DNA of 64,000 nucleotides. Origin: Candidatus Colwellia aromaticivorans. GTDB lineage: Bacteria > Pseudomonadota > Gammaproteobacteria > Enterobacterales > Alteromonadaceae. Each line of letters opens with the position of its first letter. Within the stretch, counting starts at the first letter, position 1. This document shows, piece after piece, positions 20,167 through 27,930 of the stretch. Below the pieces are notes generated by a model. That model was not told the origin of the DNA. It did not search any database and saw only the letters and a program-made list of their open reading frames with translations. The position numbers were made by a program, and so were the translations under genes. The stretch lies in NCBI RefSeq assembly GCF_003333305.1, contig NZ_QOLD01000053.1:1-64000 (forward strand). The letters run 5' to 3'.

Positions 20167-20986
20167 GGTGTTCTCCATGTTTATATTGAATGTAACCATA
20201 GTCATAGGATATGTGTGGAACTTTGTGTTGATGATGTTCGCTAATATGCGCGCAAACGCCAAAAACATCCGATAACATTTCGCTAGTAAGTACTTTTTTA
20301 GGCTCTCCTTGGCAAACCAGCTTTCCTTGATTTAAAACCAATAGGTTGTCACACATTGCACTAGCCAAATTAAGATCATGAAAAGACGCTATCACCGTAA
20401 TCCCAAGTGACTTTGCAAGCTCCATTATTTGAATTTGATAACGCACATCCAAATGACTGGTTGGTTCATCCATGATCAAAAGAGTAGGCGATTGCACGAT
20501 GGCACGTGCAATTAATGCACGCTGTTTTTCTCCACCCGATAAATGTTCGAAATGCTGTTGAGTTTTATGTGCCAACCCAACTTGCACTATGGCTTGAATA
20601 ATTTTTTCATTATCTGATTTATCAGCACGAGAAAATATGCCTTTATGAGGTATTAGACCTAAAGCTACAACATCATGTACGGTTAAATTAAAATGCGAGG
20701 GTGTTTCTTGCAGTACAACAGCAACGTTTTTAGCATAATCATTGGCGTTTATCTGCCAAATATCATTATGTTCAAAACTCACAGTACCTTGTTCGGGTTT
20801 AACAAATCGATAAAGACAACGAAGTAAACTTGATTTACCCGCGCCATTTGGCCCTAAGATACCAGTAAAGCTGCCTTGCTCTACGGAGAAACTAATATCA
20901 TCAAGGATCAGGTTACCATCAGTACACCAACTAAGATGCTCTGCGGTTAATAACGCTGATTTAGATTCGTTTAGGGCTTGGCTCAA
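20159..20986 (-). CDS. btuD: Vitamin B12 ABC transporter ATP-binding protein
   Basis: 275-residue ATPase of the FepC/BtuD type. Walker A is GILGPNGAGKSSLLRCLY, the Q-loop is VAVVLQETPS, the signature is HLSGGEKQRALIAR, Walker B is LLIMDEPTSHLD and the H-loop is ASFHDLNLA. The first gene of unit B behind riboswitch 3. It seems to start with TTG (20984-20986); no ATG fits. The C-terminus runs into btuC with an 8-nt overlap. Confidence 0.94.
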   Translation of the reverse strand: MSQALNESKSALLTAEHLSWCTDGNLILDDISFSVEQGSFTGILGPNGAGKSSLLRCLYRFVKPEQGTVSFEHNDIWQINANDYAKNVAVVLQETPSHFNLTVHDVVALGLIPHKGIFSRADKSDNEKIIQAIVQVGLAHKTQQHFEHLSGGEKQRALIARAIVQSPTLLIMDEPTSHLDVRYQIQIMELAKSLGITVIASFHDLNLASAMCDNLLVLNQGKLVCQGEPKKVLTSEMLSDVFGVCAHISEHHQHKVPHISYDYGYIQYKHGEHHV

Positions 20987-21094
20987 TGTTAACTCGCTTT
21001 AGATAGCGGTCAAACAGCGCACAATCTATTCTTATTTGAAGTGTTCAAACTAAAGAATGGAATATACAGTGTTCGAGTAACCCGCTCGAATTGG

Positions 21095-21245
21095 AATAAC
21101 TGGTTGATATTTAATGGGTATCCTGACTCATTTCACTAAGTAACAATACCAAGTAGGTAGGTATGTATAAATTAGTATAAATTCACAGTTGCGGGCACAG
21201 TTGTGGACTTTCACCACATTCCCAAATATTACATTTATCGTGCAA
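21095..21245 (-). promoter_or_regulatory. Cobalamin riboswitch 3 (unit B leader)
   Basis: Minus strand: GGGAATGTGGTGAAAGTCC, ACTGTGCCCGCAACTGTGA (about 21183-21203), then GTGAAATGAGTCAGGATACCC (21116-21136). This is the cleanest of the four copies. A hairpin TTCGAG-CGGGTTA-CTCGAA (21072-21090) follows, then about 85 nt to the btuD start. The hairpin lacks a U-run, so control of translation is as likely as termination. Confidence 0.95.
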
Positions 21246-21346
21246 TAACATTAAAAATCAACAATCTTTTTTCAGTTCGTGATTATCAACAGTTGAACAG
21301 AAATAGCAAGTATTACTTATATTTTTAAGCGACAAAAATTTATGAT

Positions 21347-21988
21347 TTATAGTACGAGTTTCGACCAAATCTTTCCGTTTTCATCTCGATATAAAGATAT
21401 TCTAATCAAACTAGCGTATGACACATCAAGTGAAACCATATGAACTGTACCTGGGATAGGTAAATTTAAAATTTTGGCAAGTAAATATTTGATCACGCCA
21501 GCATGTGTTACCACAAGCGTGTTTGGTGAAGTATTTGTTGTAAGATAGCCTTTCCACCAGTTATCAACACGGCTAATAAAGCTTTCCATCGTTTCGCCAT
21601 TTGGTGGTTGATTCTGCCAAGGGTTTTCCCAAAAATCTCCTATTGAACTTGTCGCTGATTGATCAGCCAATTTCCACAATGCCTGGTAGCTATTACCATC
21701 CCAGTCGCCAAAATCCATTTCCTGCAACTTACATTCTACTTCTAGTGGTAAATTTTGTTGCTGACAATACTGACTTGCCCATTCATGACAACGAACCAAA
21801 GGCGAACTAATACACCGGTTGATATGCTTTAGTGAGTCAGTGGCCTGTGATAGTTGTTTATGTCCAATCTCTGACAGCGCAACATCAGTTTTTCCAGCTA
21901 AAATACCTGGTGTTGCTATTTCACCGTGGCGCAATAAATAAAGTGTAAATTCACCAAAAAGTGACTTCTCTTGTTGCTTTTTTTCCAT
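21347..21988 (-). CDS. cobC: Histidine phosphatase family protein, probable alpha-ribazole phosphatase
   Basis: 213 residues with YLLRHGEIATPGILAGKTD, CISSPLVRCHEWA and the distal His in VVTHAGVIKYLLAKIL. LQEMDFGDWDGNSY matches the CobC-type middle block better than the homologue at 9.3 kb does. It lies downstream of riboswitch-led bluB and upstream of unit B, consistent with dephosphorylating the alpha-ribazole phosphate made by CobT. AGGA precedes the start. Confidence 0.82.
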   Translation of the reverse strand: MEKKQQEKSLFGEFTLYLLRHGEIATPGILAGKTDVALSEIGHKQLSQATDSLKHINRCISSPLVRCHEWASQYCQQQNLPLEVECKLQEMDFGDWDGNSYQALWKLADQSATSSIGDFWENPWQNQPPNGETMESFISRVDNWWKGYLTTNTSPNTLVVTHAGVIKYLLAKILNLPIPGTVHMVSLDVSYASLIRISLYRDENGKIWSKLVL

Positions 21989-22116
21989 TGTTCGTCCTTA
22001 TATCACCCTCAAGTTATTCTGCTCTAAAATGTGGTGCCATTGAGTCTTTAAGTGACGGTTTTTTATGATCATTTATTGTAAGAGTTCTACACAATACTTT
22101 GTAAATAAGTGATTGC

Positions 22117-22160
22117 TATATCAGTACACCTTAAAATGCATTTTGAAGTGTACTGATATA
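22117..22160. repeat. 44-bp near-perfect palindrome between bluB and cobC
   Basis: Left arm TATATCAGTACAC... and right arm ...GTGTACTGATATA match at 20 of 22 positions with no loop. There is no T-run on either side. It may be an attenuating hairpin or an operator. Nothing else is evident in 21989-22178. Confidence 0.7.
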
Positions 22161-22178
22161 ATTCAGGCGAATGTATAA

Positions 22179-22925
22179 TTAGTATCTTTGAGCAATACCA
22201 GCATCGGCTGCAATTTTGCTAACCAGAGAATTTCTCTCAATATTATCAGTACCTTGCCATTGATCAAGATATACCAGTTCTTCTAAAGGTAGGCGCTTTA
22301 ACCAGCCAGCAGATTCTAACTCTGGCTTTTTGAAAAAGTCGGATACATAACCTACACAAAGGTAAGCGATGGGGATGATGTCTTTTGGTATCGCTAAGGC
22401 TTCCTGTAATTCTTCTTGCTTGATGATACTAACCCAGCCTACACCAAGACCTTCTGCTCTAGCTGCTAACCATAAGTTCTGAACTGCACAAACACTACTA
22501 TAGGTGTCCATACTTTTAACTGCCGTTCTGCCAAGTACCACTGGACCCGTACGCGAACGGTCACAGGTGATGCAAATATTAAGAGGTGATTCTAAAATGC
22601 CTTCTAATTTAAGTGAGCGGTAAACTTTGCTACGCTCATCATCAAACATATTCGCAGCATCTTCATTTGCTTGCAAAAATGCTTTATGCACTTTTTTCTT
22701 TACCTCTTTGGAGCGCACAATAACGAAATTCCACGGTTGCATAAACCCCACAGAAGGTGCGTGATGAGCTGCATGTAAAACCCGACTCAGCACTTCATCA
22801 GGTATGGGGTCAGATTTAAATTGACCACGCACATCACGGCGATTGAAAATAGTTTTATAAAGCGCATCGCGCTCTTGTTCACTAAAAAACACTTCTTCTT
22901 GGCATTGCTTGGCGATATTTTCCAT
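22179..22925 (-). CDS. bluB: 5,6-dimethylbenzimidazole synthase
   Basis: Oxygen-dependent conversion of FMNH2 to DMB, the lower base of B12. About 248 residues of the nitroreductase fold. FNRRDVRGQFKSDPIPDEVL, HAAHHAPSVGFMQPWNFV and the GLGVGWVSI block are BluB hallmarks. ATG 22923-22925 preceded by GGGG is preferred to the TTG five codons upstream. Riboswitch 4 lies about 60 nt upstream, so DMB synthesis is B12-repressed. Its presence implies aerobic DMB production rather than dependence on scavenged base. Confidence 0.95.
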   Translation of the reverse strand: MENIAKQCQEEVFFSEQERDALYKTIFNRRDVRGQFKSDPIPDEVLSRVLHAAHHAPSVGFMQPWNFVIVRSKEVKKKVHKAFLQANEDAANMFDDERSKVYRSLKLEGILESPLNICITCDRSRTGPVVLGRTAVKSMDTYSSVCAVQNLWLAARAEGLGVGWVSIIKQEELQEALAIPKDIIPIAYLCVGYVSDFFKKPELESAGWLKRLPLEELVYLDQWQGTDNIERNSLVSKIAADAGIAQRY

Positions 22926-22984
22926 TGTAGTCCCCTTCAATTGGAAATAAGAGCACGCCTGTCCAAACGTCTCAATGTGTTATT

Positions 22985-23150
22985 TAGGCCGGTCTTCTGA
23001 CTTAAGATCATTTTATTCAAACACCTTCCCAGTTCTCTATTTATTGGAAACCAGTGGCATTTGTTTGAATAATCACCATTACAGCGTTGGGCACGTAGCG
23101 GGTTTACACCGCTTTCCCGATTCTCCAATACTTTATTGGTACAAGGGCAC
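22985..23150 (-). promoter_or_regulatory. Cobalamin riboswitch 4 (bluB leader)
   Basis: Minus strand: GGGAAAGCGGTGTAAACCCG (about 23100-23119), the core ACGTGCCCAACGCTGTAA, a second GGGAAGGTGTTTG element and the B12 box AGTCAGAAGACCGGCC (22987-23002). The core has GTGCCCAACG in place of GCCCCCGCAACG, a notable deviation from the other copies. Confidence 0.92.
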
Positions 23151-23288
23151 ATGCAATAAAAGTATTAGCACCTAACAACAAAAGCGCTACTATTACAAAA
23201 AGTATTTATGCTGTCAATGCTAACTATACCCTGTAATAACGTAGTTAATATGGCTTGTCATTTAGGGTTAAATAGTAATATTCTGTGG

Positions 23289-23317
23289 CGCTAAGTGCCC
23301 CTTTGTGAGATAGAAGT
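23289..23317. repeat. Left copy of an imperfect direct repeat flanking hipBA
   Basis: CGCT-nn-GTGCCCCTTT-nn-GAGATAGA, matched by a copy at 25236-25264. The rest of 23151-23474 holds no gene. A small hairpin CCAAC-tccctag-GTTGG at 23434-23450 may end hipA transcripts. Confidence 0.65.
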
Positions 23318-23474
23318 CTATGAGATAAAAAGTTTTTTAGACTATAAACTATATGATCTAATACCCCTGTACCTTAGAAGTATTAATTCAAAAGTAAGTC
23401 AATTACACATACCGCCTAAAACTTGTTAGTAAACCAACTCCCTAGGTTGGATTAACATTCAGATGCGTGTACCG

Positions 23475-24749
23475 TTAATTAGAATCAATACGAAAGTCAT
23501 GATGTAAATTTTGCCAATGTGCTTTCAACGTTTGCTGATGTAATTCATCCATAGGCAATTCAGTTAACATTTTCAACCAATGCCCTCTGGCAAGCTCAAG
23601 TGTTTCTTCAAGATGAACTTTTATTGCTTGCCAAGGAGCACCAATCCGTTTTGTCCATGCTTCAAATGATGCCATATCCGCTTGATACCAATTTTTGTTC
23701 TTTGCCATATTGAGTGCGAACTCTTGCTCTCCTTCTACATAGGGTAGCGTTGATACAATATCATAAGCTGGTGACAACATCGGTCTTTTACTATCAGGAT
23801 ATATTAATGACCAATTCTTTAAATGGGCATCACCATTTGCCAATAGAATATTTACCAATAGCCGCCTTGCCATTTGCTGTACATCTTTCAAACCTTGTGA
23901 GCCAAATTGGTAGAGTGCATTAGCAATTTGCTCGTAATTAAACTTTTGATATTTTTCATGAGAGTACACTTGGAACACTTGGGCAAAGTCTTCAGTATGA
24001 ACTCGTTGACCTTCTTGTCGATCAAACCGCTTGATAGCATAAGCGTGAACTTCGTTAGGAAGCTGGATATCAGGCAGGTTATCCAATTGCGTCAATTCAA
24101 CCAATTTGATTTCAGGAATATCAACCCCCACAAATTCAGCTAATCTCATGGCTGTGTATTCATTGTAAGGAACATACTTATGTATGGTGGACGGTGTTTT
24201 GATGATCCAACTATTACTATTTGCATCTTGACCAATATTATATCGACCATCTTTGCTCTTAACTGAAGAAAACTTCATTTGTACGCCTGCCAGAGAAAAT
24301 TTACCTTGGCTGTGTTCAACATCTACTTGAACAGCTTCAACTTGTTCTCGGTGATCAAGTGCCCATTTAGGCACATTGCCAGCAGATATAGGGTCAGCCT
24401 GTAAAGCACCGGGTAAGTTCTTTCCCATATGGGCCATTAAAGGAAATTCATTATCAATGTGCACTTTAAGAGAGTGGACCATCCAATCACGTAGCGCACC
24501 TTCTGGCAGTAAATTTGAAAATACTGGAGCTAGTCTCTGAGAACTTATCAATGGTTGTGATAAGTATTGCTCATTAGCTAGTTGTGTCATCGTAAAAGTT
24601 TGACGTTCAGTCTTTGCCAACGCCACATAATCAGGAGAAAATACGAAAATATTTTTCCCGCCAGAATAATGGGTAAGCACTCCAATATCTTGCCCGTTGA
24701 GTGATAGCCTAAGTCCTTCAACACTTTCCATTCTTTTTTTAGCTGTCAT
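23475..24749 (-). CDS. hipA: HipA-family toxin kinase
   Basis: 424-residue serine/threonine kinase of the HipA family; classical HipA phosphorylates glutamyl-tRNA synthetase and induces dormancy. The N-terminal couple_hipA region includes FSPDYVALAKTERQTF. The kinase core has KFSLAGVQMKFS (nucleotide loop), the catalytic ANGDAHLKNWSLIY (around residue 303) and the metal-binding LSPAYDIVST. The start overlaps the hipB stop by 1 nt. All catalytic residues I can check are present, so it appears functional. The exact target is unknown. Confidence 0.92.
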   Translation of the reverse strand: MTAKKRMESVEGLRLSLNGQDIGVLTHYSGGKNIFVFSPDYVALAKTERQTFTMTQLANEQYLSQPLISSQRLAPVFSNLLPEGALRDWMVHSLKVHIDNEFPLMAHMGKNLPGALQADPISAGNVPKWALDHREQVEAVQVDVEHSQGKFSLAGVQMKFSSVKSKDGRYNIGQDANSNSWIIKTPSTIHKYVPYNEYTAMRLAEFVGVDIPEIKLVELTQLDNLPDIQLPNEVHAYAIKRFDRQEGQRVHTEDFAQVFQVYSHEKYQKFNYEQIANALYQFGSQGLKDVQQMARRLLVNILLANGDAHLKNWSLIYPDSKRPMLSPAYDIVSTLPYVEGEQEFALNMAKNKNWYQADMASFEAWTKRIGAPWQAIKVHLEETLELARGHWLKMLTELPMDELHQQTLKAHWQNLHHDFRIDSN

Positions 24750-25036
24750 TACTCATCCTCAAGGTGCTTATGCTTACTCGACCAAAAATTATCATCTATT
24801 GAAGGTGATTCAACATGCTGACTTTGTGTAGTTTGGTCAGGATCAGTTATTAATAATTCAAGCCCTAGCCCTGCTAATATACGCAGCAAGGTAGAAACTT
24901 TTAAGTCCTGACCTGATTCGATGCGTTGATATTGTTGTTGTGACATACCAATAAGCATGCGCATATCTTTTTGCGAGAGTTTTCTCTTTTTGCGTTCTGC
25001 AATGAGCAATTCAGCAAGAGCTTCAACTGTCTTCAT
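24749..25036 (-). CDS. hipB: HipB-family antitoxin, XRE-type HTH
   Basis: About 95 residues. The helix-turn-helix region is RKLSQKDMRMLIGMSQQQYQ followed by RIESGQDLKVSTLLRILAGL. The tail after the HTH is polar and probably contacts HipA. ATG 25034-25036 is chosen because the longer frame to 25135 would translate the operator region and has an unlikely N-terminus. The gene is co-transcribed with hipA and should repress its own promoter through the three upstream palindromes. Confidence 0.92.
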   Translation of the reverse strand: MKTVEALAELLIAERKKRKLSQKDMRMLIGMSQQQYQRIESGQDLKVSTLLRILAGLGLELLITDPDQTTQSQHVESPSIDDNFWSSKHKHLEDE

Positions 25037-25071
25037 AAAAAAAAACTCATATGATGTATTAAAAGCAAAGA

Positions 25072-25155
25072 TACAACTTTTATGTTGTAAAAACAAGAAA
25101 AACAACCATTGAGTTGTAAATATAACAAAATACAACTCCTAAATTGTTTTGTTGT
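25072..25155 (-). promoter_or_regulatory. Three tandem HipB-type operators
   Basis: ACAAC-N6-GTTGT at 25073-25088, the same at 25102-25117, and ACAAC-N6-ATTGT at 25132-25147, plus an extra GTTGT at 25151-25155. Centres are 29 and 30 bp apart, about three helical turns, so dimers would bind one face. The remainder of 25037-25448 holds the right direct repeat and no gene. Confidence 0.8.
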
Positions 25156-25235
25156 GATAATTCCTTCAACTTATTAAGTTATATTTGCATACATTTAAGC
25201 TGTTCAGCTATCAAGTTAAAGTAAAAAATTTAAGA

Positions 25236-25264
25236 CGCTTTGTGCCCCTTTCCGAGATAGATCT
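25236..25264. repeat. Right copy of the direct repeat flanking hipBA
   Basis: CGCT-TT-GTGCCCCTTT-CC-GAGATAGA, in the same orientation as 23289-23317 and matching outside the two-base spacers. The two copies bracket hipBA and its operators. Confidence 0.65.
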
Positions 25265-25448
25265 GAAGTGAATGATGCTGCAATCCCTGCATTGATGAGA
25301 CCTTTGACTGAATGGTTTTTTAATATACTGATAACTTAACAAAAAATTTTCTATAATCGGTATTTTTTGTTGATGAAAAATGATGAGGTAACCATATCAC
25401 TACAAGCAGATATTGAGTGATATGACTAACTGAGTTTATGGGTAGGTA

Positions 25449-25763
25449 CTACAATGCTGCTATATGCGACAACGTTTCTGGATGCGACTTTACCAATTTA
25501 AGCAGCGTAACCGCTTGTCCATTAGGCGCACTACGTCCTTGCTCCCAATTTTCTAATGTTCGCACTGATGTATGTAGGTAGTTAGCAAAGACACCACGGG
25601 ACATGTGAAAATTTTTACGAATTGATAGTATTTCGTTTGGTGAGATCACCAACTCATCCGCAATTTTCATCTCATGCGTCTTCAAAGTTAACTTACCTTC
25701 GCTATGGTCTTTTGCTTCGTTGAGTGACGTTGTTAGCTCTGCAAATAAATCACGTTTGCTCAT
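25449..25763 (-). CDS. HigA/NadS-type antitoxin with HTH domain
   Basis: 104 residues. The C-terminal half is an XRE helix-turn-helix (NEILSIRKNFHMSRGVFANY then LENWEQGRSAPNGQA). It overlaps the end of the toxin gene by 14 nt, the toxin-first order typical of higBA. It should neutralise the toxin and repress the palindromic promoter upstream of it. Confidence 0.87.
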   Translation of the reverse strand: MSKRDLFAELTTSLNEAKDHSEGKLTLKTHEMKIADELVISPNEILSIRKNFHMSRGVFANYLHTSVRTLENWEQGRSAPNGQAVTLLKLVKSHPETLSHIAAL

Positions 25764-26082
25764 TTTTCCAGACCTCCATAAAGTCTTTAAGTTGTTTTTT
25801 CTGGGTAGTCGTCAAATCTGACACTTCATTTTTTGCATACACGGTAAGTAAATAGAAACGACTATGTCGGTCGAAGTAGTAATAAATGACTCTTGCACCA
25901 CCACGCTTACCTTTGCCTTTTGCAGCCACTCTAATCTTTCTCAACCCACCTGTACCCTGTATCACATCACCCTTAACAGGCTCCGATAACAATTCACGCT
26001 GGAATGCACTATATTCATCATCTAACATGTAGTCACTGCGATGTTTTTCAAAAATACTAGATTCAACAAATACGGCTTTCAC
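25750..26082 (-). CDS. RelE/HigB-type toxin
   Basis: 110-residue basic protein of the RelE/HigB mRNA-interferase group. Typical blocks are GGLRKIRVAAKGKGKRGGAR, VIYYYFD and FYLLTVYAKNEVSDLT. These toxins cleave mRNA on the ribosome. The best start is GTG 26080-26082. It lies only 6 nt after the -10 box of the upstream promoter, so the message would be leaderless. An alternative Met lies at residue 19, which would delete conserved sequence. Confidence 0.88.
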   Translation of the reverse strand: MKAVFVESSIFEKHRSDYMLDDEYSAFQRELLSEPVKGDVIQGTGGLRKIRVAAKGKGKRGGARVIYYYFDRHSRFYLLTVYAKNEVSDLTTTQKKQLKDFMEVWKNEQT

Positions 26083-26434
26083 CCATCAAGTATACGCAAT
26101 ATGCGTACACTTGACAAATTATCTTTCTATTACTGATTATCAGCAGATTAAATGATGATTGTATTGATGCACCTTTGTCGTCACCATTATCATGAAATAA
26201 CTCTAATATCTCATGAGGCTGTTTATAATCATTTTCTATCTCGACAAAAGCAGTGCCATTATATTCCCTTAAGCCTTTGGTTCGATCCCAAATATAAACC
26301 GATTTACCCGTATTATTAGCAGCTTTAAATACCTCAGCTCTTATACGTAAGGTTTCATGACTAATGATTTGAATGATGGGAGAGCCAGCTTGGATATTTA
26401 ACTCAAGTTGAGTGCTGAAATTATTTAAGTACAA
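26063..26434 (-). pseudogene. N-terminal fragment of a Ycf46-like AAA ATPase
   Basis: 123 codons. Residues 10-75 (LNIQAGSPIIQIISHETLRI, then SVYIWDRTKGL) resemble the N-terminal domain of Ycf46-type AAA ATPases, where LxxLIRARYPLIY-type and W-x-x-x-x-GL blocks are usual. The Walker domains are missing. After about residue 93 the frame runs into the toxin-antitoxin promoter and loses similarity. No ATG start exists (TTG at 26432-26434). It therefore looks like the stub of a gene cut by the TA module. The family call is recollection. Confidence 0.5.
26087..26117 (-). promoter_or_regulatory. Toxin-antitoxin promoter embedded in a palindromic operator
   Basis: Minus strand: -35 TTGTCA (26112-26117), a 17-bp spacer and -10 TATACT (26089-26094). 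The same segment is the inverted repeat CAAGTGTACGCA-TAT-TGCGTATACTTG (26087-26113), which fits autorepression by the antitoxin. Confidence 0.8.
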
Positions 26435-26574
26435 ACTACATCCATGTTATTAATTGTATAATTGGGATTAAAATACAATAAAACAATAACTAAGCACATG
26501 TTATTTTGAGGTTTTAACTGTATTTATTGAGATAAAGCAACATATGAAATAATTTATAAACTCAAATATCATGG

Positions 26575-27138
26575 TTAAAACCGTGAATCATTTTCACAAG
26601 GAATACCGTCTCTATCACCATCCATTTTTGTATTAGGACAATGTTTGGTAAAAAACTCTGCTTCTGCGCGAGATGTCATTTGGCTACAATGCTGTCTGCC
26701 ATCACAAGAAAAATTAGCATTCGACTCTGAGAAAGCACGATTTAATAACGAGCCACTCGGTGTTACTGTGTTTGGGGTATGTTGGACTGGCGTAGTGGCT
26801 GTTGATAAACCTAAGCGTTGATAACCAAAAGCGCCAATAGCTATCACTGCAATGAGTAATATTGCCTTGCTTTTGGGTGCTGAAGTGTTTTTGTGAACAC
26901 GTGGCCTATGCCTTTGTATCGCTTTAGCAGCAACACCTTCAATGCGACAGTTAACAGCTCTGGATTTACCATTGGCTTGCTTTTCAACGTCAAAGTAGAT
27001 GAAATCACCAACTTTGGGCTTTCTACTCATGGCTTTTAAGGTAGAGATATGAATAAAGGTATCTTGTTTAAGCTCACTCGATTGAATGAAGCCAAATCCT
27101 TTATCATCTTTCCAGCTTTTTAATTGTCCTTTGTGCAT
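26575..27138 (-). CDS. Cold-shock domain membrane protein with C-terminal Excalibur domain
   Basis: About 187 residues. Residues 1-65 form a cold-shock domain (GQLKSWKDDKGFGFIQSS with the RNP-1-like KGFGFI, then DTFIHIST). A basic linker leads to one transmembrane helix, AILLIAVIAIGAFGYQ. The C-terminus, probably periplasmic, ends in an Excalibur calcium-binding motif (SRAEAEFFTKHCPNTKMDGD then DGIPCEND). The nucleic-acid domain would stay cytoplasmic. ATG 27136-27138 is preferred to the adjacent GTG. Function unknown. A long downstream gap to 26435 holds nothing clear. Confidence 0.8.
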   Translation of the reverse strand: MHKGQLKSWKDDKGFGFIQSSELKQDTFIHISTLKAMSRKPKVGDFIYFDVEKQANGKSRAVNCRIEGVAAKAIQRHRPRVHKNTSAPKSKAILLIAVIAIGAFGYQRLGLSTATTPVQHTPNTVTPSGSLLNRAFSESNANFSCDGRQHCSQMTSRAEAEFFTKHCPNTKMDGDRDGIPCENDSRF

Positions 27139-27245
27139 CACGGTTCCATTGCAGATGTCATTTCAAGTACATAGTAATATACTAATCTAATATCTCATAA
27201 TAACAGTTACTTAGGTAGCGTTAGTTAATAAAACGTTGTTTAGTA

Positions 27246-27791
27246 TCATGCTTTGAAACATAAGGTATGCCAGGAAACGTTATCTCTACTGATTTTGTCA
27301 CCTTCATGATTCGATAGAATAAGTGATAAGCCAAGTTGTTTTGCCTCATGTATTGTTCTGTTAGCATCCATTTCAAATGCCGTTCGAGTATCAGAAAAGC
27401 CACCATGTCTTAGTGTGATAATTAGGTAGTCATTATCATTTAAAAGCGTACTAATGGTTTGCAAACTTTGTGTCTGCTCTTGCGGTGATAGGTGCATCCA
27501 AACAGCACTAACAAGGATGATATCGAAGATTTTTCCTTTCACTTTTTCAAGTTTTGGTAAGGTATCGTTTAGCCAGGTTACATCATCACCAGTAAACGCT
27601 TGTCCTAGCGCCCTTAAATCGTCAGATGGCTCTATTGCGGTAACGCATAACTTTTTATGTTTTGACGCTAATGCATCTCTACCGCTACCTGCACCAATGG
27701 CGAGTGCAGTTTTGCATTGTTTGAAGTTAATTTCCTGAATCCACGAATTATGGACGTTTTCAAACGAAACAGACTGATATTGTGCGAACAA
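27246..27791 (-). CDS. Class I SAM-dependent methyltransferase
   Basis: 181 residues. Motif I is ALAIGAGSGRDAL, the acidic motif II end is VTAIEPSDDL, and motif IV is FDIILVSAVWMHL, where YWMHL-like endings are common in small-molecule methyltransferases. The substrate is not evident. It stands alone between the cold-shock gene and fic. No strong SD is visible, and the N-terminus may be short compared with relatives. Confidence 0.8.
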   Translation of the reverse strand: MFAQYQSVSFENVHNSWIQEINFKQCKTALAIGAGSGRDALASKHKKLCVTAIEPSDDLRALGQAFTGDDVTWLNDTLPKLEKVKGKIFDIILVSAVWMHLSPQEQTQSLQTISTLLNDNDYLIITLRHGGFSDTRTAFEMDANRTIHEAKQLGLSLILSNHEGDKISRDNVSWHTLCFKA

Positions 27792-27930
27792 AAGTGCTGA
27801 CTTTTCACTATAAAACGCTATATTCTTAGTTGTTGCTAGTCAATCCTAAACTCCAAGGCTATTGGCTTGCGGAAGCACTATAATAGTAAAGTTATATGGC
27901 TAACATTACTGTTAAAATAAATGCTATTAC

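Noticed and set aside
25393-25424. CATATCACT...AGTGATATG hairpin as terminator of the TA pair
   Set aside because: Perfect 9-bp arms but a 14-nt loop and no T-run; the evidence is too weak to list as a terminator.
27221-27406. Short minus-strand frame overlapping the methyltransferase 3' end
   Set aside because: It lies in another frame of a clear gene and has no recognisable motif.
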